Assembly: GCA_947630785.1 (NCBI GenBank)
Contig: CANRIW010000001.1
Coordinates: 124,001 to 188,000, forward strand
Direction: 5' to 3'
Length of the DNA: 64,000 bases
From: an uncultured Oscillospiraceae bacterium
GTDB lineage: Bacteria; Bacillota; Clostridia; Oscillospirales; Oscillospiraceae
Made by a program: the position numbers and the translations under genes. The notes below the pieces were generated by a model. That model ran no database searches, had not been told where the DNA came from, and saw nothing but the letters and a program-made list of their open reading frames with translations. The first letter of the stretch is position 1. Every line of letters begins with the position of its first letter. Of this stretch, positions 52,908 to 61,646 are shown in pieces.

Positions 52908-53843
52908 TCAGTCCTGGGAGCACCTGGTGAGCAGTTCCTCCCACTTCCGGTCCACATATTCCTGGGCGGCCTGGATGGTCCACTCGTTGCCGGGCTTGAA
53001 GCAGTGCTTGAACCGGCCCTGGAGGCGCATGAACTCCTCCACGGGCAGCTTCTTTTTGGGCTCATAACTGAGCATCCACTTGCCCTCCACTACCTCGTAC
53101 AGGGGCCACACGCAGGTGTCCACCGCCATTTTGCAGATCAGGGCCAGGTCCTCCGCCGGGTACTGCCACCCTCTGGGGCAGGGGCACAGGACGTTGACAA
53201 AGGCGGGACCCTCGGTGTAGATGGCCCGGTGGGCCTTCTCATGGAAATCCTTGAAGTTGCCCATGAAGGTGGTCTGGGCCGCGTAGGGGACGCCGTGGGC
53301 CACCACGATCTGGGTCAGGTCCTTGGGGTTCTCCTTTTTGCCCACGCTCTCCGCGCCGGGAGGGGTGGTGGTGGCGCTGGCGAACCGGGGGGTGGCGGAG
53401 GAGCGCTGGGTGCCGGTGTTCATGTACGCCTCGTTGTCATAGCAGAAGTAGGTGAAGTCGTGGCCCCGCTCCAGGGCGCCGGAAAGGGACTGGAAGCCGA
53501 TGTCGTAGGTGCCCCCGTCGCCGCCGATGGCCAGGATCTTGAAGTTGTCCTTGAGCTTGCCTTTCTTCTTCATGGCCCGCAGGGCGGACTCCACGCCGGA
53601 GGCCACGGCGGAGGTGTTCTCAAAGGCGGCGTGGATGTAGGAGTCCTCCCAGGCGGTGTAGGGGTACTGGAAGGAGGAGACCTCCAGGCAGGAGGTGGCG
53701 TTGCAGACGACCGCCTTGTCCTCCGGCTCCAGGGCCCGCATCATGGCCCGGCAGGTGACGCCCGCGCCGCAGCCGGCGCAGAGGCGGTGCCCCGGCGCGA
53801 AGCGCTCGGGCTTGCTCATTTGCTCTCTCAGATTGTAAGCCAT
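52908..53843 (-). CDS. 2-oxoacid:ferredoxin oxidoreductase, beta subunit (TPP-binding)
   Basis: 311-residue PorB/VorA-type subunit. The [4Fe-4S] ligands are in LCAGCGAG (about 22-29) and CNATSCLE (about 47-54), with a later Cys in VLCPCPRGW. The TPP/Mg motif is GGDGGTYDIGFQ...NEAYMNTG (about 107-145). It oxidatively decarboxylates a 2-oxoacid to acyl-CoA with reduction of ferredoxin. It starts 1 nt after the alpha subunit. Substrate could be pyruvate or branched-chain oxoacids; the upstream Ile T-box favours the latter. Confidence 0.93.
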   Translation of the reverse strand: MAYNLREQMSKPERFAPGHRLCAGCGAGVTCRAMMRALEPEDKAVVCNATSCLEVSSFQYPYTAWEDSYIHAAFENTSAVASGVESALRAMKKKGKLKDNFKILAIGGDGGTYDIGFQSLSGALERGHDFTYFCYDNEAYMNTGTQRSSATPRFASATTTPPGAESVGKKENPKDLTQIVVAHGVPYAAQTTFMGNFKDFHEKAHRAIYTEGPAFVNVLCPCPRGWQYPAEDLALICKMAVDTCVWPLYEVVEGKWMLSYEPKKKLPVEEFMRLQGRFKHCFKPGNEWTIQAAQEYVDRKWEELLTRCSQD

Positions 53844-53844
53844 T

Positions 53845-55044
53845 TCACTGGACCTCCTCTCTCAGATCCCGCTGGCCCATGTGGGTGTAGACGGGGCCAG
53901 TCTCGCCGGTGGCGGCGATCTTCTCCAGCCGGGCGAAGACCCGTTTGGCCTGGTCCACGGTGAAATCCCGGCCGCCCAGGCCGTAGACGATGTCCACCAT
54001 CTTGGGCCGCCTGTCCAGATTGACGCAGGCGGCGGCGGTCTCGGCGAACAGGGGGCCGCCACAGGCGGAGAAGCCCTCGCTCTTGTCCAGCACCGCTACG
54101 GCTTTGCAGTCCTTCAAAGCCTCGGCAAGCTCCTCGGCGGGGAAGGGGCGGAACACCCGGACCTTGATGAGGCCGGCCCTGACGCCCTGCTCCCGCAGTT
54201 CGTCCACCGCCGCCCGGGCGGTGCCGGCAGAGGAGCCCATCAGCACCAGGGCCACCTCGGCGTCCTCCAAGCGGTACGGCTCGAACAGGCCGTATTTCCG
54301 GCCGAAGGTCTTCTCAAAGTCGGCGGCCACGTCCAGGATGGCCCTCTTGGCGTTCTTCATGGCCTCGGCCTGGGCCACCCGGGCCTCCATGTAGTAGGGG
54401 GAGGTGCCGTAGGGGCCCACGGCCAGGGGGTTCTCGCTCTTGAGCAGATAGTTCTCCGGGTGGTACTCGCCCACGAAGGCCCTCACGGCCTCGTCGGACT
54501 CAAGCTCGATGTTCTCCAGGGCGTGGGAGGTGATGAAGCCGTCCTCGCAGATCATCACGGGCAGACGCACGTCAGGCGTCTCGCCGATGCGGTGGGCCTG
54601 GAGGTAGTTGTCGTAGGCCTCCTGGTTGTTCTCGGCGTAGATTTGGATGAAGCCGGAGTCCCGCTCCGCCATGGAGTCGGAGTAGTCGTGGTTGATGTTG
54701 ATGGGGCCGGTGAGGGCGCGGCAGGCCACCGCCAGCACGATGGGCAGGCGGCAGGAGGCGGCCACGTACAGCACCTCGTTCATGAAGGACAGGCCGGCGG
54801 AGGAGGTGGCAGTGATGGCCCGGCAGCCGGCGGCCTCGGCGCCGATGCAGGCGGACATGGAGGAGTGCTCGCTCTCCACGCAGATGAACTCGGTGTCCAC
54901 CCGCCCGTCGGCCACATACTGGGCGAAATACTGGGGAATCTCGGTGGAGGGGGTGATGGGGAACATGGCGAACACGTCGGGATTGATCTGGCGCATGGCG
55001 GTGGCGATGGCCTCGTTGCCGCTGAGCCGGTCACGGATGCTCAT
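53845..55044 (-). CDS. 2-oxoacid:ferredoxin oxidoreductase, alpha subunit
   Basis: 399-residue PorA/VorB-type subunit. MFPITPSTEIPQYFAQY (about 27-43), ESEHSSMSACIGAEAAGCR (about 57-75) and TATSSAGLSFMNEVLYVA (about 79-96) are the pyrimidine-binding and catalytic Glu region. The C-terminal half is a transketolase-C-like domain (VALVLMGSSAGTARAAVDEL). It forms the alpha-beta-gamma-delta complex with its neighbours; 1-nt spacing on both sides. Confidence 0.94.
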   Translation of the reverse strand: MSIRDRLSGNEAIATAMRQINPDVFAMFPITPSTEIPQYFAQYVADGRVDTEFICVESEHSSMSACIGAEAAGCRAITATSSAGLSFMNEVLYVAASCRLPIVLAVACRALTGPININHDYSDSMAERDSGFIQIYAENNQEAYDNYLQAHRIGETPDVRLPVMICEDGFITSHALENIELESDEAVRAFVGEYHPENYLLKSENPLAVGPYGTSPYYMEARVAQAEAMKNAKRAILDVAADFEKTFGRKYGLFEPYRLEDAEVALVLMGSSAGTARAAVDELREQGVRAGLIKVRVFRPFPAEELAEALKDCKAVAVLDKSEGFSACGGPLFAETAAACVNLDRRPKMVDIVYGLGGRDFTVDQAKRVFARLEKIAATGETGPVYTHMGQRDLREEVQ

Positions 55045-55045
55045 A

Positions 55046-55348
55046 TCAGTGTACCTCCTTCCAGTCGATAGCCTTGAAGGGACAGACCTTGTAGCAGATC
55101 CCGCAGCCCTTGCAGTGGTCCAGGTCGAACTGCCCCCGCTTCCCGTCGGTGACGGGGATGGAGGAGTCGGGACAGAAGGGGGCGCAGAGCAGGCACTGCT
55201 TGCATTTGGCGGGGTCCCACACGGGGACCTTGGAGCGCCACTCGCCGGTCAGGGTCAGCCGGGAGGTACCGCCCTCATAGATTTCACAGCCGGTGGTCAG
55301 GTCCTGCCACGGGGAAGTTTCATGGATGTCGGCAGCTCTGGTCTTCAT
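55046..55348 (-). CDS. 2-oxoacid:ferredoxin oxidoreductase, delta (ferredoxin) subunit
   Basis: 100-residue 2[4Fe-4S] ferredoxin subunit. The motifs CKQCLLCAPFCP (about 48-59) and CKGCGICYKVCP (about 78-89) are intact. It follows a ~40-residue N-terminal extension typical of PorD/VorD. It passes electrons from the beta subunit cluster to free ferredoxin. It lies 1 nt from both gamma and alpha genes. Confidence 0.94.
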   Translation of the reverse strand: MKTRAADIHETSPWQDLTTGCEIYEGGTSRLTLTGEWRSKVPVWDPAKCKQCLLCAPFCPDSSIPVTDGKRGQFDLDHCKGCGICYKVCPFKAIDWKEVH

Positions 55349-55349
55349 C

Positions 55350-55928
55350 TTACTCCTTGACCTCCTTCATGGCCTCCACCAGACAGTCCAGGTTTCCCTG
55401 CACCAGCTGGGGTTTGGAAGCGAATTTGTGGCGGTAGGAGGTCTCCATATCCTTCAGGAAGTCCTCCGGGTCCACGCACTTGCTCACCGCCACCACGGCG
55501 GCCAGCATGGGAGTGTTGGGGAAATAGGCCCCCAGATGCTTGCGGGAGATGGTCCCCGCGTCGATGGTGTACACCCGGCCGGCGTAGCCCCGCAGCAGGG
55601 GACGCAGCGCTCCGGGCTCCTTGGCGGAGTTGATGATGATGGCTCCCTCGGGGCTCAGACCGGCGGTGACGTCCACGCTCTCCAGCAGGGTCTCGTCCAC
55701 CACCGCCACATAGTCGGGGTCGTAGATGTTGGAGTGGATGGAGCAGCGCTCGTCGCTGATGCGGTTATAGGCCGTGATGGGCGCGCCGGAGCGCTCCGGG
55801 CCGTACTCGGGGAAGGACTGGACGAACTTGCCGGACATAAAGGCGGCATCGGCCAGCAGCAGACTGGCGGTTTTGGCCCCCTGGCCGCCCCGGCCGTGCC
55901 ATCTGATCTCGGTCATGGTCTTACTCAT
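55350..55928 (-). CDS. 2-oxoacid:ferredoxin oxidoreductase, gamma subunit
   Basis: 192-residue PorC/VorC-type subunit. EIRWHGRGGQGAKTASLLLADA (about 7-28), FPEYGPERSGAPITAYNRIS (about 40-59) and GLSPEGAIIINS are characteristic; the domain binds CoA. It is the first gene of the operon, directly behind the T-box. The ATG at 55928 follows AGAGGTAGAGCTT; an in-frame upstream extension would run through the T-box terminator. Confidence 0.94.
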   Translation of the reverse strand: MSKTMTEIRWHGRGGQGAKTASLLLADAAFMSGKFVQSFPEYGPERSGAPITAYNRISDERCSIHSNIYDPDYVAVVDETLLESVDVTAGLSPEGAIIINSAKEPGALRPLLRGYAGRVYTIDAGTISRKHLGAYFPNTPMLAAVVAVSKCVDPEDFLKDMETSYRHKFASKPQLVQGNLDCLVEAMKEVKE

Positions 55929-55951
55929 AAGCTCTACCTCTTTTCGTTGAA

Positions 55952-56208
55952 ACAAAAAGCGCCCGCCCCGTAAAGGGACGGACGCCATAAGTTGACACCG
56001 TTGTACCACCCGTTACTGTGTACCAGCATACACGCTTCCTGTAACGGGGAACACCGTCAGCGCCTACTCCGCTTCCGCGTTTGGGGCTGAAGCTCCGGAG
56101 TGATATTCGGACAAGCCCTCCGGCGCCGGATTTCCACCATTCACCGGCTCTCTGCGGCCTCGGGCAGGCCCTACTGTCTCCATCACTGCTTTTTTGTGGA
56201 TGAAATTA
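55952..56208 (-). ncRNA. T-box riboswitch, specifier reads Ile (ATC)
   Basis: On the minus strand the leader has the 5' stem I motif GATGGAGACAGTAG, the AG-bulge region AGAGAGCCGG, and GAATATCACTCCGGAGC. In the last, codon ATC (56104-56102) is followed by the conserved A. The T-box is GGGTGGTACAACGG (about 56012-55999), and a terminator GCGTCCGTCCC/GGGGCGGGCGC with TTTTT lies just before the ribosome site. Uncharged tRNA-Ile would allow read-through into the oxidoreductase genes. T-box identity is very likely; the specifier reading is by eye. Confidence 0.88.
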
Positions 56209-57189
56209 CTGAATAATATAGCCCCCGCCTCCGGTTTTGTCAAGGTATACTTTTGACAAAAACGGAGGCGATCTCCCGGCGAAAACCGGCTTTTGCGCCC
56301 GTCCGGAGACGATCCAGGGGGCGGGCTCCGTGTCAAAGGTGTTTTTGGGGGAGAGTTTGGACACGGAGATCTGGATGACCTCCGTCTCGCCCACGCCGTA
56401 CCGCCGGAACAGGTCGGGCAGAGAGGCGGCGCACCGGAAGTCCAGGGTGTAGATGACGAACTCCATGTGGGGGTTCAGCTTCAGCAGGCACTCCATCTCC
56501 CGCTCCATGCTGGCGGAGGCCACCAGGAAGGTCAGGGAGGGCACCGGCAGGCCCTTCATGGTCTCCGCGTCCACATGGTCGATGACGGTGATGTTGTTGA
56601 TGCCGAACTGATGGGCGTTCTCCTCCACGGTGCGCCGGTCCCGCTGGCTGTACTCCACGGCGATGACAGTGCCCTCGGGGGCCAAGATGGCCGTCTCCAC
56701 GGCGATGGAGGCCCCGCCGATGACGCACACCGTATCCTGATTGGACACGTGCATCTTGTTGAGGATGACCGCCCGGATCTCGCTGCCCACATAGTGGACG
56801 GAGCCCCGGAAGAAGTCGGAGTTGCGCATCCCGATCTTGTAGGTGGAGCGGGCGTTGGGGTTCAGGATCAGCATGCCGGCGGAGGCGTTGATGCCCCGGT
56901 TGATCATGTCCTTCACAAAGGAGTGGAGGATGGGGCCGGTGGGCTCGGAGCCCTCGTTGTACCACACCTCGCAGTCGCCCAGACCGGCGTCCCACATCTT
57001 ATAGAAGATGTCCGGGTGGCCCGCCTCGGTGAACACCAGCACGGCGGGGCGGGACTCCACCGTGGGGATCAGGTTCTTGTTCTTCCGGGTGATGTCCAGG
57101 ATCTTGACCTTTTCCAGATCCACCTGCATATTCTCGGCGAAGTAGGTCAGCCAGGCCAGGATGTGGGCGTTGGTGAACATGTTTTCCAT
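56206..57189 (-). CDS. CbiT/CobL-like SAM-dependent methyltransferase, orphan
   Basis: 327 residues. The C-terminal half resembles precorrin decarboxylating methyltransferases (CbiT): RNSDFFRGSVHYVGSEIRAV (about 121-140), a SAM-binding loop VCVIGGASIAVETAILAPEG (about 153-172) and VIAVEYSQRDRRTVEENAHQFG. The N-terminal ~110 residues are diverged (CbiE-like at best). No cobalamin genes are nearby, so function is open. The ATG at 57189 follows GGAGGGTCCGAT. Its last ~15 codons (DKTGGGGYIIQ end) contain the promoter of the T-box transcript. Confidence 0.72.
   Translation of the reverse strand: MENMFTNAHILAWLTYFAENMQVDLEKVKILDITRKNKNLIPTVESRPAVLVFTEAGHPDIFYKMWDAGLGDCEVWYNEGSEPTGPILHSFVKDMINRGINASAGMLILNPNARSTYKIGMRNSDFFRGSVHYVGSEIRAVILNKMHVSNQDTVCVIGGASIAVETAILAPEGTVIAVEYSQRDRRTVEENAHQFGINNITVIDHVDAETMKGLPVPSLTFLVASASMEREMECLLKLNPHMEFVIYTLDFRCAASLPDLFRRYGVGETEVIQISVSKLSPKNTFDTEPAPWIVSGRAQKPVFAGRSPPFLSKVYLDKTGGGGYIIQ
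56215..56243 (-). promoter_or_regulatory. Promoter of the T-box/oxidoreductase operon
   Basis: Minus strand TTGACA (56243-56238), 17-bp spacer, TATATT (56220-56215), inside the 3' end of the CbiT-like gene. Confidence 0.8.
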
Positions 57190-57292
57190 ATCGGACCCTC
57201 CGTTCCATTGGGATAAATCACTACAGCAACTATACCACGGCGGTGCGGAGACTGTCAAGGGAAGGGACGGCGGGGTTTTCCGGCCGTTCGGC

Positions 57293-57321
57293 TTTACATC
57301 GCCGGATTCTCATAATATAAT
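57293..57321 (+). promoter_or_regulatory. Promoter of the MetH-like gene
   Basis: TTTACA (57293-57298), 17-bp spacer, perfect TATAAT (57316-57321). No SAM or cobalamin riboswitch is visible between it and the gene. Confidence 0.75.
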
Positions 57322-57389
57322 ATCTTTATCTTATGCGCGGGGCGGGGCGACGGGACGCAGGGACGCCTGCCGCGAAGGAGGAGAAGCCT

Positions 57390-58880
57390 GTGTTGACTGA
57401 GCTTTGGAAGGACCGTATTCTGATACTGGACGGGGCCATGGGCACCGAGCTGCTGAAACGGGGGCTGCCCGCCGGGGCGGAGCCGGTGCTGTGGGGTCTG
57501 GACCATCCCCAGGTGCTCGCCGCCATCCACCGGGAGTATATCGGGGCGGGCAGCCAGGTCATCTATGCAAGCACCTTTGGGGCCAGCGCCCGGACGCTGG
57601 GCAAGTCGGGCCGCTCTGTGGACGAGGTGGTGGGCGGGGCCGTGACCATCGCCAGGCAGGCCGCCGCGAGGACCGACGTGAAGGTGGCCCTAGACATCGG
57701 CCCTCTGGGGACGCTGCTGGAGCCCATGGGCGCCCTCACCTTTGAGGATGCTTATGAGCAGTTCCGGGAGATCGCCCAGGCCGGGGAACGGGCCGGGGCG
57801 GCCCTGGCCGTCATCGAGACCATGACCGACCTGTACGAGGCCAAGGCCGCTCTGCTGGCGGTGAAGGAGAATACCTCGCTGCCGGTCTTTGCCACCATGT
57901 CTGTAGAGCGCGGCGGCCGGACCTTCACCGGTTGCACGGTCCAGTCCATGGCCCGGACCCTGGAGGGACTGGGGGCGGACGCCATCGGGCTGAACTGCTC
58001 CCTGGGACCGGAGCAGCTGCCGCCCCTGATCGTCGAGCTGGCCCGGAATACCCGGCTGCCCGTCATCGCCAAGCCCAACGCCGGCCTGCCCGATCCCGCC
58101 GACGGACACTACGACATGGGCCCGGAGGACTTCGCCGCCGCCATGCGCGCCTGTCTGGAGGCGGGGGCCTCCATCGTGGGGGGCTGCTGCGGCACCTCGC
58201 CGGAGTATATCCGCCGGCTGCGGGAGGCTGTCGGGGGCTGCAGTCCCGCCGCGCGCGCCTATGACCCGATCAGCTTTGTGTGTACCCCCGCCGTTCCCTG
58301 CCGGATCGGGGGGGTGCGGGTCATCGACGAGCGGGTGGATGCCGCCGGCGAAGAGCGGTTCCGGCAGGCCCTGCTGGAGGACGATATGGATTACATCCTG
58401 GATGCGGCGCTGGAGCAGGAGGACGCCGGGGCGGATATCCTGGGCGTGGACGTGAGCTACCCCGGCGTCAACGAGAGGATCGTGCTGCCACGGGTGGTGA
58501 AAGCCATCCAGAGCGTGGTGACCCTGCCTCTCCGACTGGACTCCGCCGACCCGGATGCGCTGGAGGCCGCCCTGCGGGTGTATAACGGCAAGGCGGCGGT
58601 GAGCCCGGGGAACGGGGACCGGGAGACCCTGGACCGCATCCTGCCCATTGTGAAGAGATACGGGGCAGCCGTAGTGGGGCTGTGCCCGGACCAGAACGGT
58701 ATCCTCCCCGCGGCGGAGGACCGGCCGGCCATCGCCCAACGCATCCTGGACGCGGCCTTGTCTTACGGCATCCCCAGGGAGGACGTGCGGATCGACGGCC
58801 TGGCTGCTACCGGTTCCGTCCGGCAGGACCGGGCGGAGGAGACGTTGAAGACGGTGCGGATCGTCCGGACGCTGCCGTAG
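57390..58880 (+). CDS. Homocysteine methyltransferase with shortened pterin-binding domain (MetH-like)
   Basis: 496 residues. The homocysteine domain (about 1-290) has ILDGAMGTELLKRG (about 10-23) and the zinc ligands GLNCSLG (about 206) and GGCCGTSPEYI (about 269-279). A pterin/methyl-THF domain follows (ADILGVDVSYPG about 350, PLRLDSADPDALEAAL about 378) but stops after LKTVRIVRTLP. That is where MetH proteins normally continue with a GVSNxSFGLP strand, and the B12-binding and reactivation domains are absent. It is either a split-type MetH or a truncated one. The GTG at 57390 follows AAGGAGGAGAAGCCT. Confidence 0.82.
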   Translation: MLTELWKDRILILDGAMGTELLKRGLPAGAEPVLWGLDHPQVLAAIHREYIGAGSQVIYASTFGASARTLGKSGRSVDEVVGGAVTIARQAAARTDVKVALDIGPLGTLLEPMGALTFEDAYEQFREIAQAGERAGAALAVIETMTDLYEAKAALLAVKENTSLPVFATMSVERGGRTFTGCTVQSMARTLEGLGADAIGLNCSLGPEQLPPLIVELARNTRLPVIAKPNAGLPDPADGHYDMGPEDFAAAMRACLEAGASIVGGCCGTSPEYIRRLREAVGGCSPAARAYDPISFVCTPAVPCRIGGVRVIDERVDAAGEERFRQALLEDDMDYILDAALEQEDAGADILGVDVSYPGVNERIVLPRVVKAIQSVVTLPLRLDSADPDALEAALRVYNGKAAVSPGNGDRETLDRILPIVKRYGAAVVGLCPDQNGILPAAEDRPAIAQRILDAALSYGIPREDVRIDGLAATGSVRQDRAEETLKTVRIVRTLP

Positions 58881-59202
58881 GGGAAACGGACGGCGCCGGA
58901 CCGGGATGTGAAAAAAAGAAGCCGCTTTTTTTACATAAAATCGGTTTTGTGCCGGCTGGAGAAGGCACCGGCGCAAAAAGAATCAAAAAAGAACCTTGAA
59001 TTGCGCAATAATTGAGTAGAAAATTTGGCTTTGGAGGAATAAAGTAAACATAAACTGTAATATGGGTCTTGTTGTCCGCGCCGCGGATGCGGAGCAGCAC
59101 ACCGTTTCGGGATACACGGGCGGGAAATCAGTGCTGATTTTTGTTCCGGCCGATCATCCGATCATACGAATGCGTGGAAGGTCAACAAAGGAGTGAGCTT
59201 CG
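58881..59202. other. Intergenic region without a recognised gene
   Basis: 322 nt. It holds an A-run/T-run inverted repeat (AAAAAAAG at 58911-58918, CTTTTTTT at 58925-58931) that may be a weak terminator for the MetH-like gene. A less GC-rich stretch (58990-59060) could contain the AraC-GH39 promoter, but I cannot fix good -35/-10 boxes. The ribosome site AAAGGAGTGAG lies at the right end. Confidence 0.5.
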
Positions 59203-61632
59203 ATGCCCTATCAAACCAGCAACCCTCCTATCGCGGATATCAGCGTGCTGTCTGTCCAGGGCAGCTACCGGCGCATCTGGCACAACGCCTGTTTCCTGTT
59301 CATCCTCAACGGAGAGGTGCAGGTGGAGATGGACGGTCACGCCTGCTATCTGAACAACAACGGCATCATGCTGGTGGAGGCGGACACCCCTTATACCGTC
59401 ACCGGCCACGGAAGCAACCTGCTCATGACCATCCGCATGGACTATGATTTCTTCGCCCAGGGCAAAGGCGGCCGGGGCATGGGGATGCTTGTGTGCAACT
59501 CGGCGGAGGACGGCGAGCGGGACTACTCCATGCTCCGGCAGATGCTGTCCCATCTGGCTCTGAACTACTTTGAGGCGGGAGACAGCAAGGACCTGCGGCA
59601 GCTGGAGCTGTGCTACTCTCTGCTGTACTATCTGAATACCACCCACTATGTGGCCGCCGAGCCGGACACGGTGGGGAATCTGTCCAACGAGAAGCGGGGC
59701 CGGCAGATCATCTCTTACATCGAGAGCAACTATATGCACGAGCTCCAGCTGGAGGATCTGGCCCAGCTGGCCTATCTGTCTCCCTCCTATCTGTCCCGTC
59801 TGTTCAAGAAGATGACGGGGAAGAACTTCAAGTCGTATCTTCAGGATGTGCGCCTGCGCCACGCGGTGGAGGACATGCGCCGCACCGGGCAGACCATCAC
59901 CGCCATTGCCTACAACAACGGCTTTCCCAATGTCAGCGCCCTGAACACCGCCATCCGCAAGGAGTATGACATGGCCCCCAACGAGCTGCGCCGTTCCCTG
60001 GCGGAGGAGCCCCCCGAGACGGCGGAGGCGTCCCCCTATGAGGTGGTGGAATACGGCAGCGTGCGCACCAATTTGCAGATCCTGGCCGGCTCAGAGCCCC
60101 CCAAGTCCCTGGGGATCTACCGGTTCCCGGACCAGGTGGAGTACAAGGTGGAGGACGTAGGCCAGTTCCGGCCCATCCGGCCCATCTGGAAGGCCATGAT
60201 CAACGTGGGCACCATCCAGGGCCTGGCCAACGTGGGTGTGGAGAACCAGCTCCGCCTGGTCCAGGACGAGATCGGCTTCCAGTACGCCCGGCTGGAGAGC
60301 GTCCTCACCGACGAGTCCATCCCCAAAATGGCCGACGGCAACTATAACTTCTCTTATTTTGACCGCACCATCGAGCTGCTCCAGGCTCTGAAGCTGACGC
60401 CCTTTCTGGACCTGTCCCTGAAGGGGGATTACATCCTGCTGTCCGAGACCAAGGTCATCTACCGGGGTGGAAAGCCCCAGACCCAGGCATCTGACCGCGC
60501 CTTCCTCAATAAGGTGTCCGCCCTCCTTCGCCACTGTATCAACACCTTCGGCGCCAACGAGGTGGAGCGCTGGGGGGTGGAGATCGGCGTGCTGCACGAC
60601 GCCCAGCTCACCCTGCTGGAGCGGCCGGAGGACTACGCCCGCCGGTTCAAGGCGGTGCGGTCCATGATCAAGGAATGGCTGCCTGATATGCTGGTGGGCG
60701 GGCCGGATCACAACATCGCCATGGAGCCGGATTTTCTGGAGAAGACCCTCGCTCTGCTCCAGAAGGAGGGGGCTCCCTTCGATTTCTTCTCCCTGTGCGC
60801 GGTGCCCCATGTCCGTTCTGTCCTGGAGGACGGCACCCCTCACTTTGTGTTTTCCCCCAACCCCGACTATGTGAAAGACTGCGTCCGGGAGATCCGGGAG
60901 ATTCTGGACCGGATGGGGCTGGGAGCTCTGCCCATCTGGGTCACCGCCTTCGGCCCCGATGTGCGCACCCGCAACCATGTGAACGACAGCTGCTATCAGG
61001 CCACCTTCATCGCCAAAAACACCATCGACCTCATCGGCCTGGTGGACGTGATCGGGTACTGGCAGCTGTCCGATGTGGACACCGAGTATATCGACACCAC
61101 CCGTATCCTCTTCGGGGGCACGGGCATCCTGTCCAAGGACGGGTTGAAAAAGCCGGGGTTCACCACTCTGAAGCGGCTCAGCTCCATCAACACCCTGCTG
61201 GTGGAAAAGACGGGGAGCATGCTCCTCACCACCAACGCCATCAACACCTATAACATCGTATTGTATAACTACGCCCACTTCACCAACGTCTACTGCCTGT
61301 CCAGCGGCGAGGGGGTCACCTATGACAACGCCTACACCGTGTTCGGAGACGCCGCCACCCGGAACATCTCAGTGAGTCTGGGCGGGCTCCAGCCCGGCCG
61401 GTACAAGGTCATCACCACCACCCTCAACCGGGAGTCCGGCAGTCTGTTCGACGAATGGCTCCGCTACGGCATCATCGACGACCTTCAGCCCCACGATATC
61501 CGCTATCTGCGGGACATCGTCCATCCCCACCGGGCGGTGCGCTACCAGGAGTGTGAGGACGGACGGCTGGAGCTGACCATGCAGATGCTCCCCCACGAGG
61601 TAAAGTTCCTGATCCTCATCCGGGAGCTGTGA
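59203..61632 (+). CDS. AraC-family regulator fused to a GH39-like domain without catalytic glutamates
   Basis: 809 residues. A cupin-like AraC sensor start (about 1-140) and two HTH motifs (about 165-265: LEDLAQLAYLSPSYLSRLFKK; TITAIAYNNGFPNVSALNTA) precede a beta-xylosidase-like GH39 domain (about 325-805). The fold is recognisable by the VDVIGYWQLSD and GIPKP-like GLKKPGFTT motifs. Where GH39 enzymes have NEP with the acid/base Glu, this has WGVEIGVLHD (about 455). Where they have ITE with the nucleophile, it has WVTAFGPD (about 581). It is probably a sugar-sensing transcription factor rather than an enzyme (inference). The target may be the adjacent beta-galactosidase. Confidence 0.88.
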   Translation: MPYQTSNPPIADISVLSVQGSYRRIWHNACFLFILNGEVQVEMDGHACYLNNNGIMLVEADTPYTVTGHGSNLLMTIRMDYDFFAQGKGGRGMGMLVCNSAEDGERDYSMLRQMLSHLALNYFEAGDSKDLRQLELCYSLLYYLNTTHYVAAEPDTVGNLSNEKRGRQIISYIESNYMHELQLEDLAQLAYLSPSYLSRLFKKMTGKNFKSYLQDVRLRHAVEDMRRTGQTITAIAYNNGFPNVSALNTAIRKEYDMAPNELRRSLAEEPPETAEASPYEVVEYGSVRTNLQILAGSEPPKSLGIYRFPDQVEYKVEDVGQFRPIRPIWKAMINVGTIQGLANVGVENQLRLVQDEIGFQYARLESVLTDESIPKMADGNYNFSYFDRTIELLQALKLTPFLDLSLKGDYILLSETKVIYRGGKPQTQASDRAFLNKVSALLRHCINTFGANEVERWGVEIGVLHDAQLTLLERPEDYARRFKAVRSMIKEWLPDMLVGGPDHNIAMEPDFLEKTLALLQKEGAPFDFFSLCAVPHVRSVLEDGTPHFVFSPNPDYVKDCVREIREILDRMGLGALPIWVTAFGPDVRTRNHVNDSCYQATFIAKNTIDLIGLVDVIGYWQLSDVDTEYIDTTRILFGGTGILSKDGLKKPGFTTLKRLSSINTLLVEKTGSMLLTTNAINTYNIVLYNYAHFTNVYCLSSGEGVTYDNAYTVFGDAATRNISVSLGGLQPGRYKVITTTLNRESGSLFDEWLRYGIIDDLQPHDIRYLRDIVHPHRAVRYQECEDGRLELTMQMLPHEVKFLILIREL

Positions 61633-61646
61633 GCGCAGGATATAGG

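Noticed and set aside
55929..56009. Upstream in-frame extension of the gamma subunit
   Set aside because: It runs through the T-box terminator and antiterminator; the ATG at 55928 has its own ribosome site.
58807..59100. 97-codon minus-strand frame in the gap before the AraC-GH39 gene
   Set aside because: It overlaps the MetH-like 3' end, has no ribosome site, and its composition is that of non-coding AT-rich sequence.
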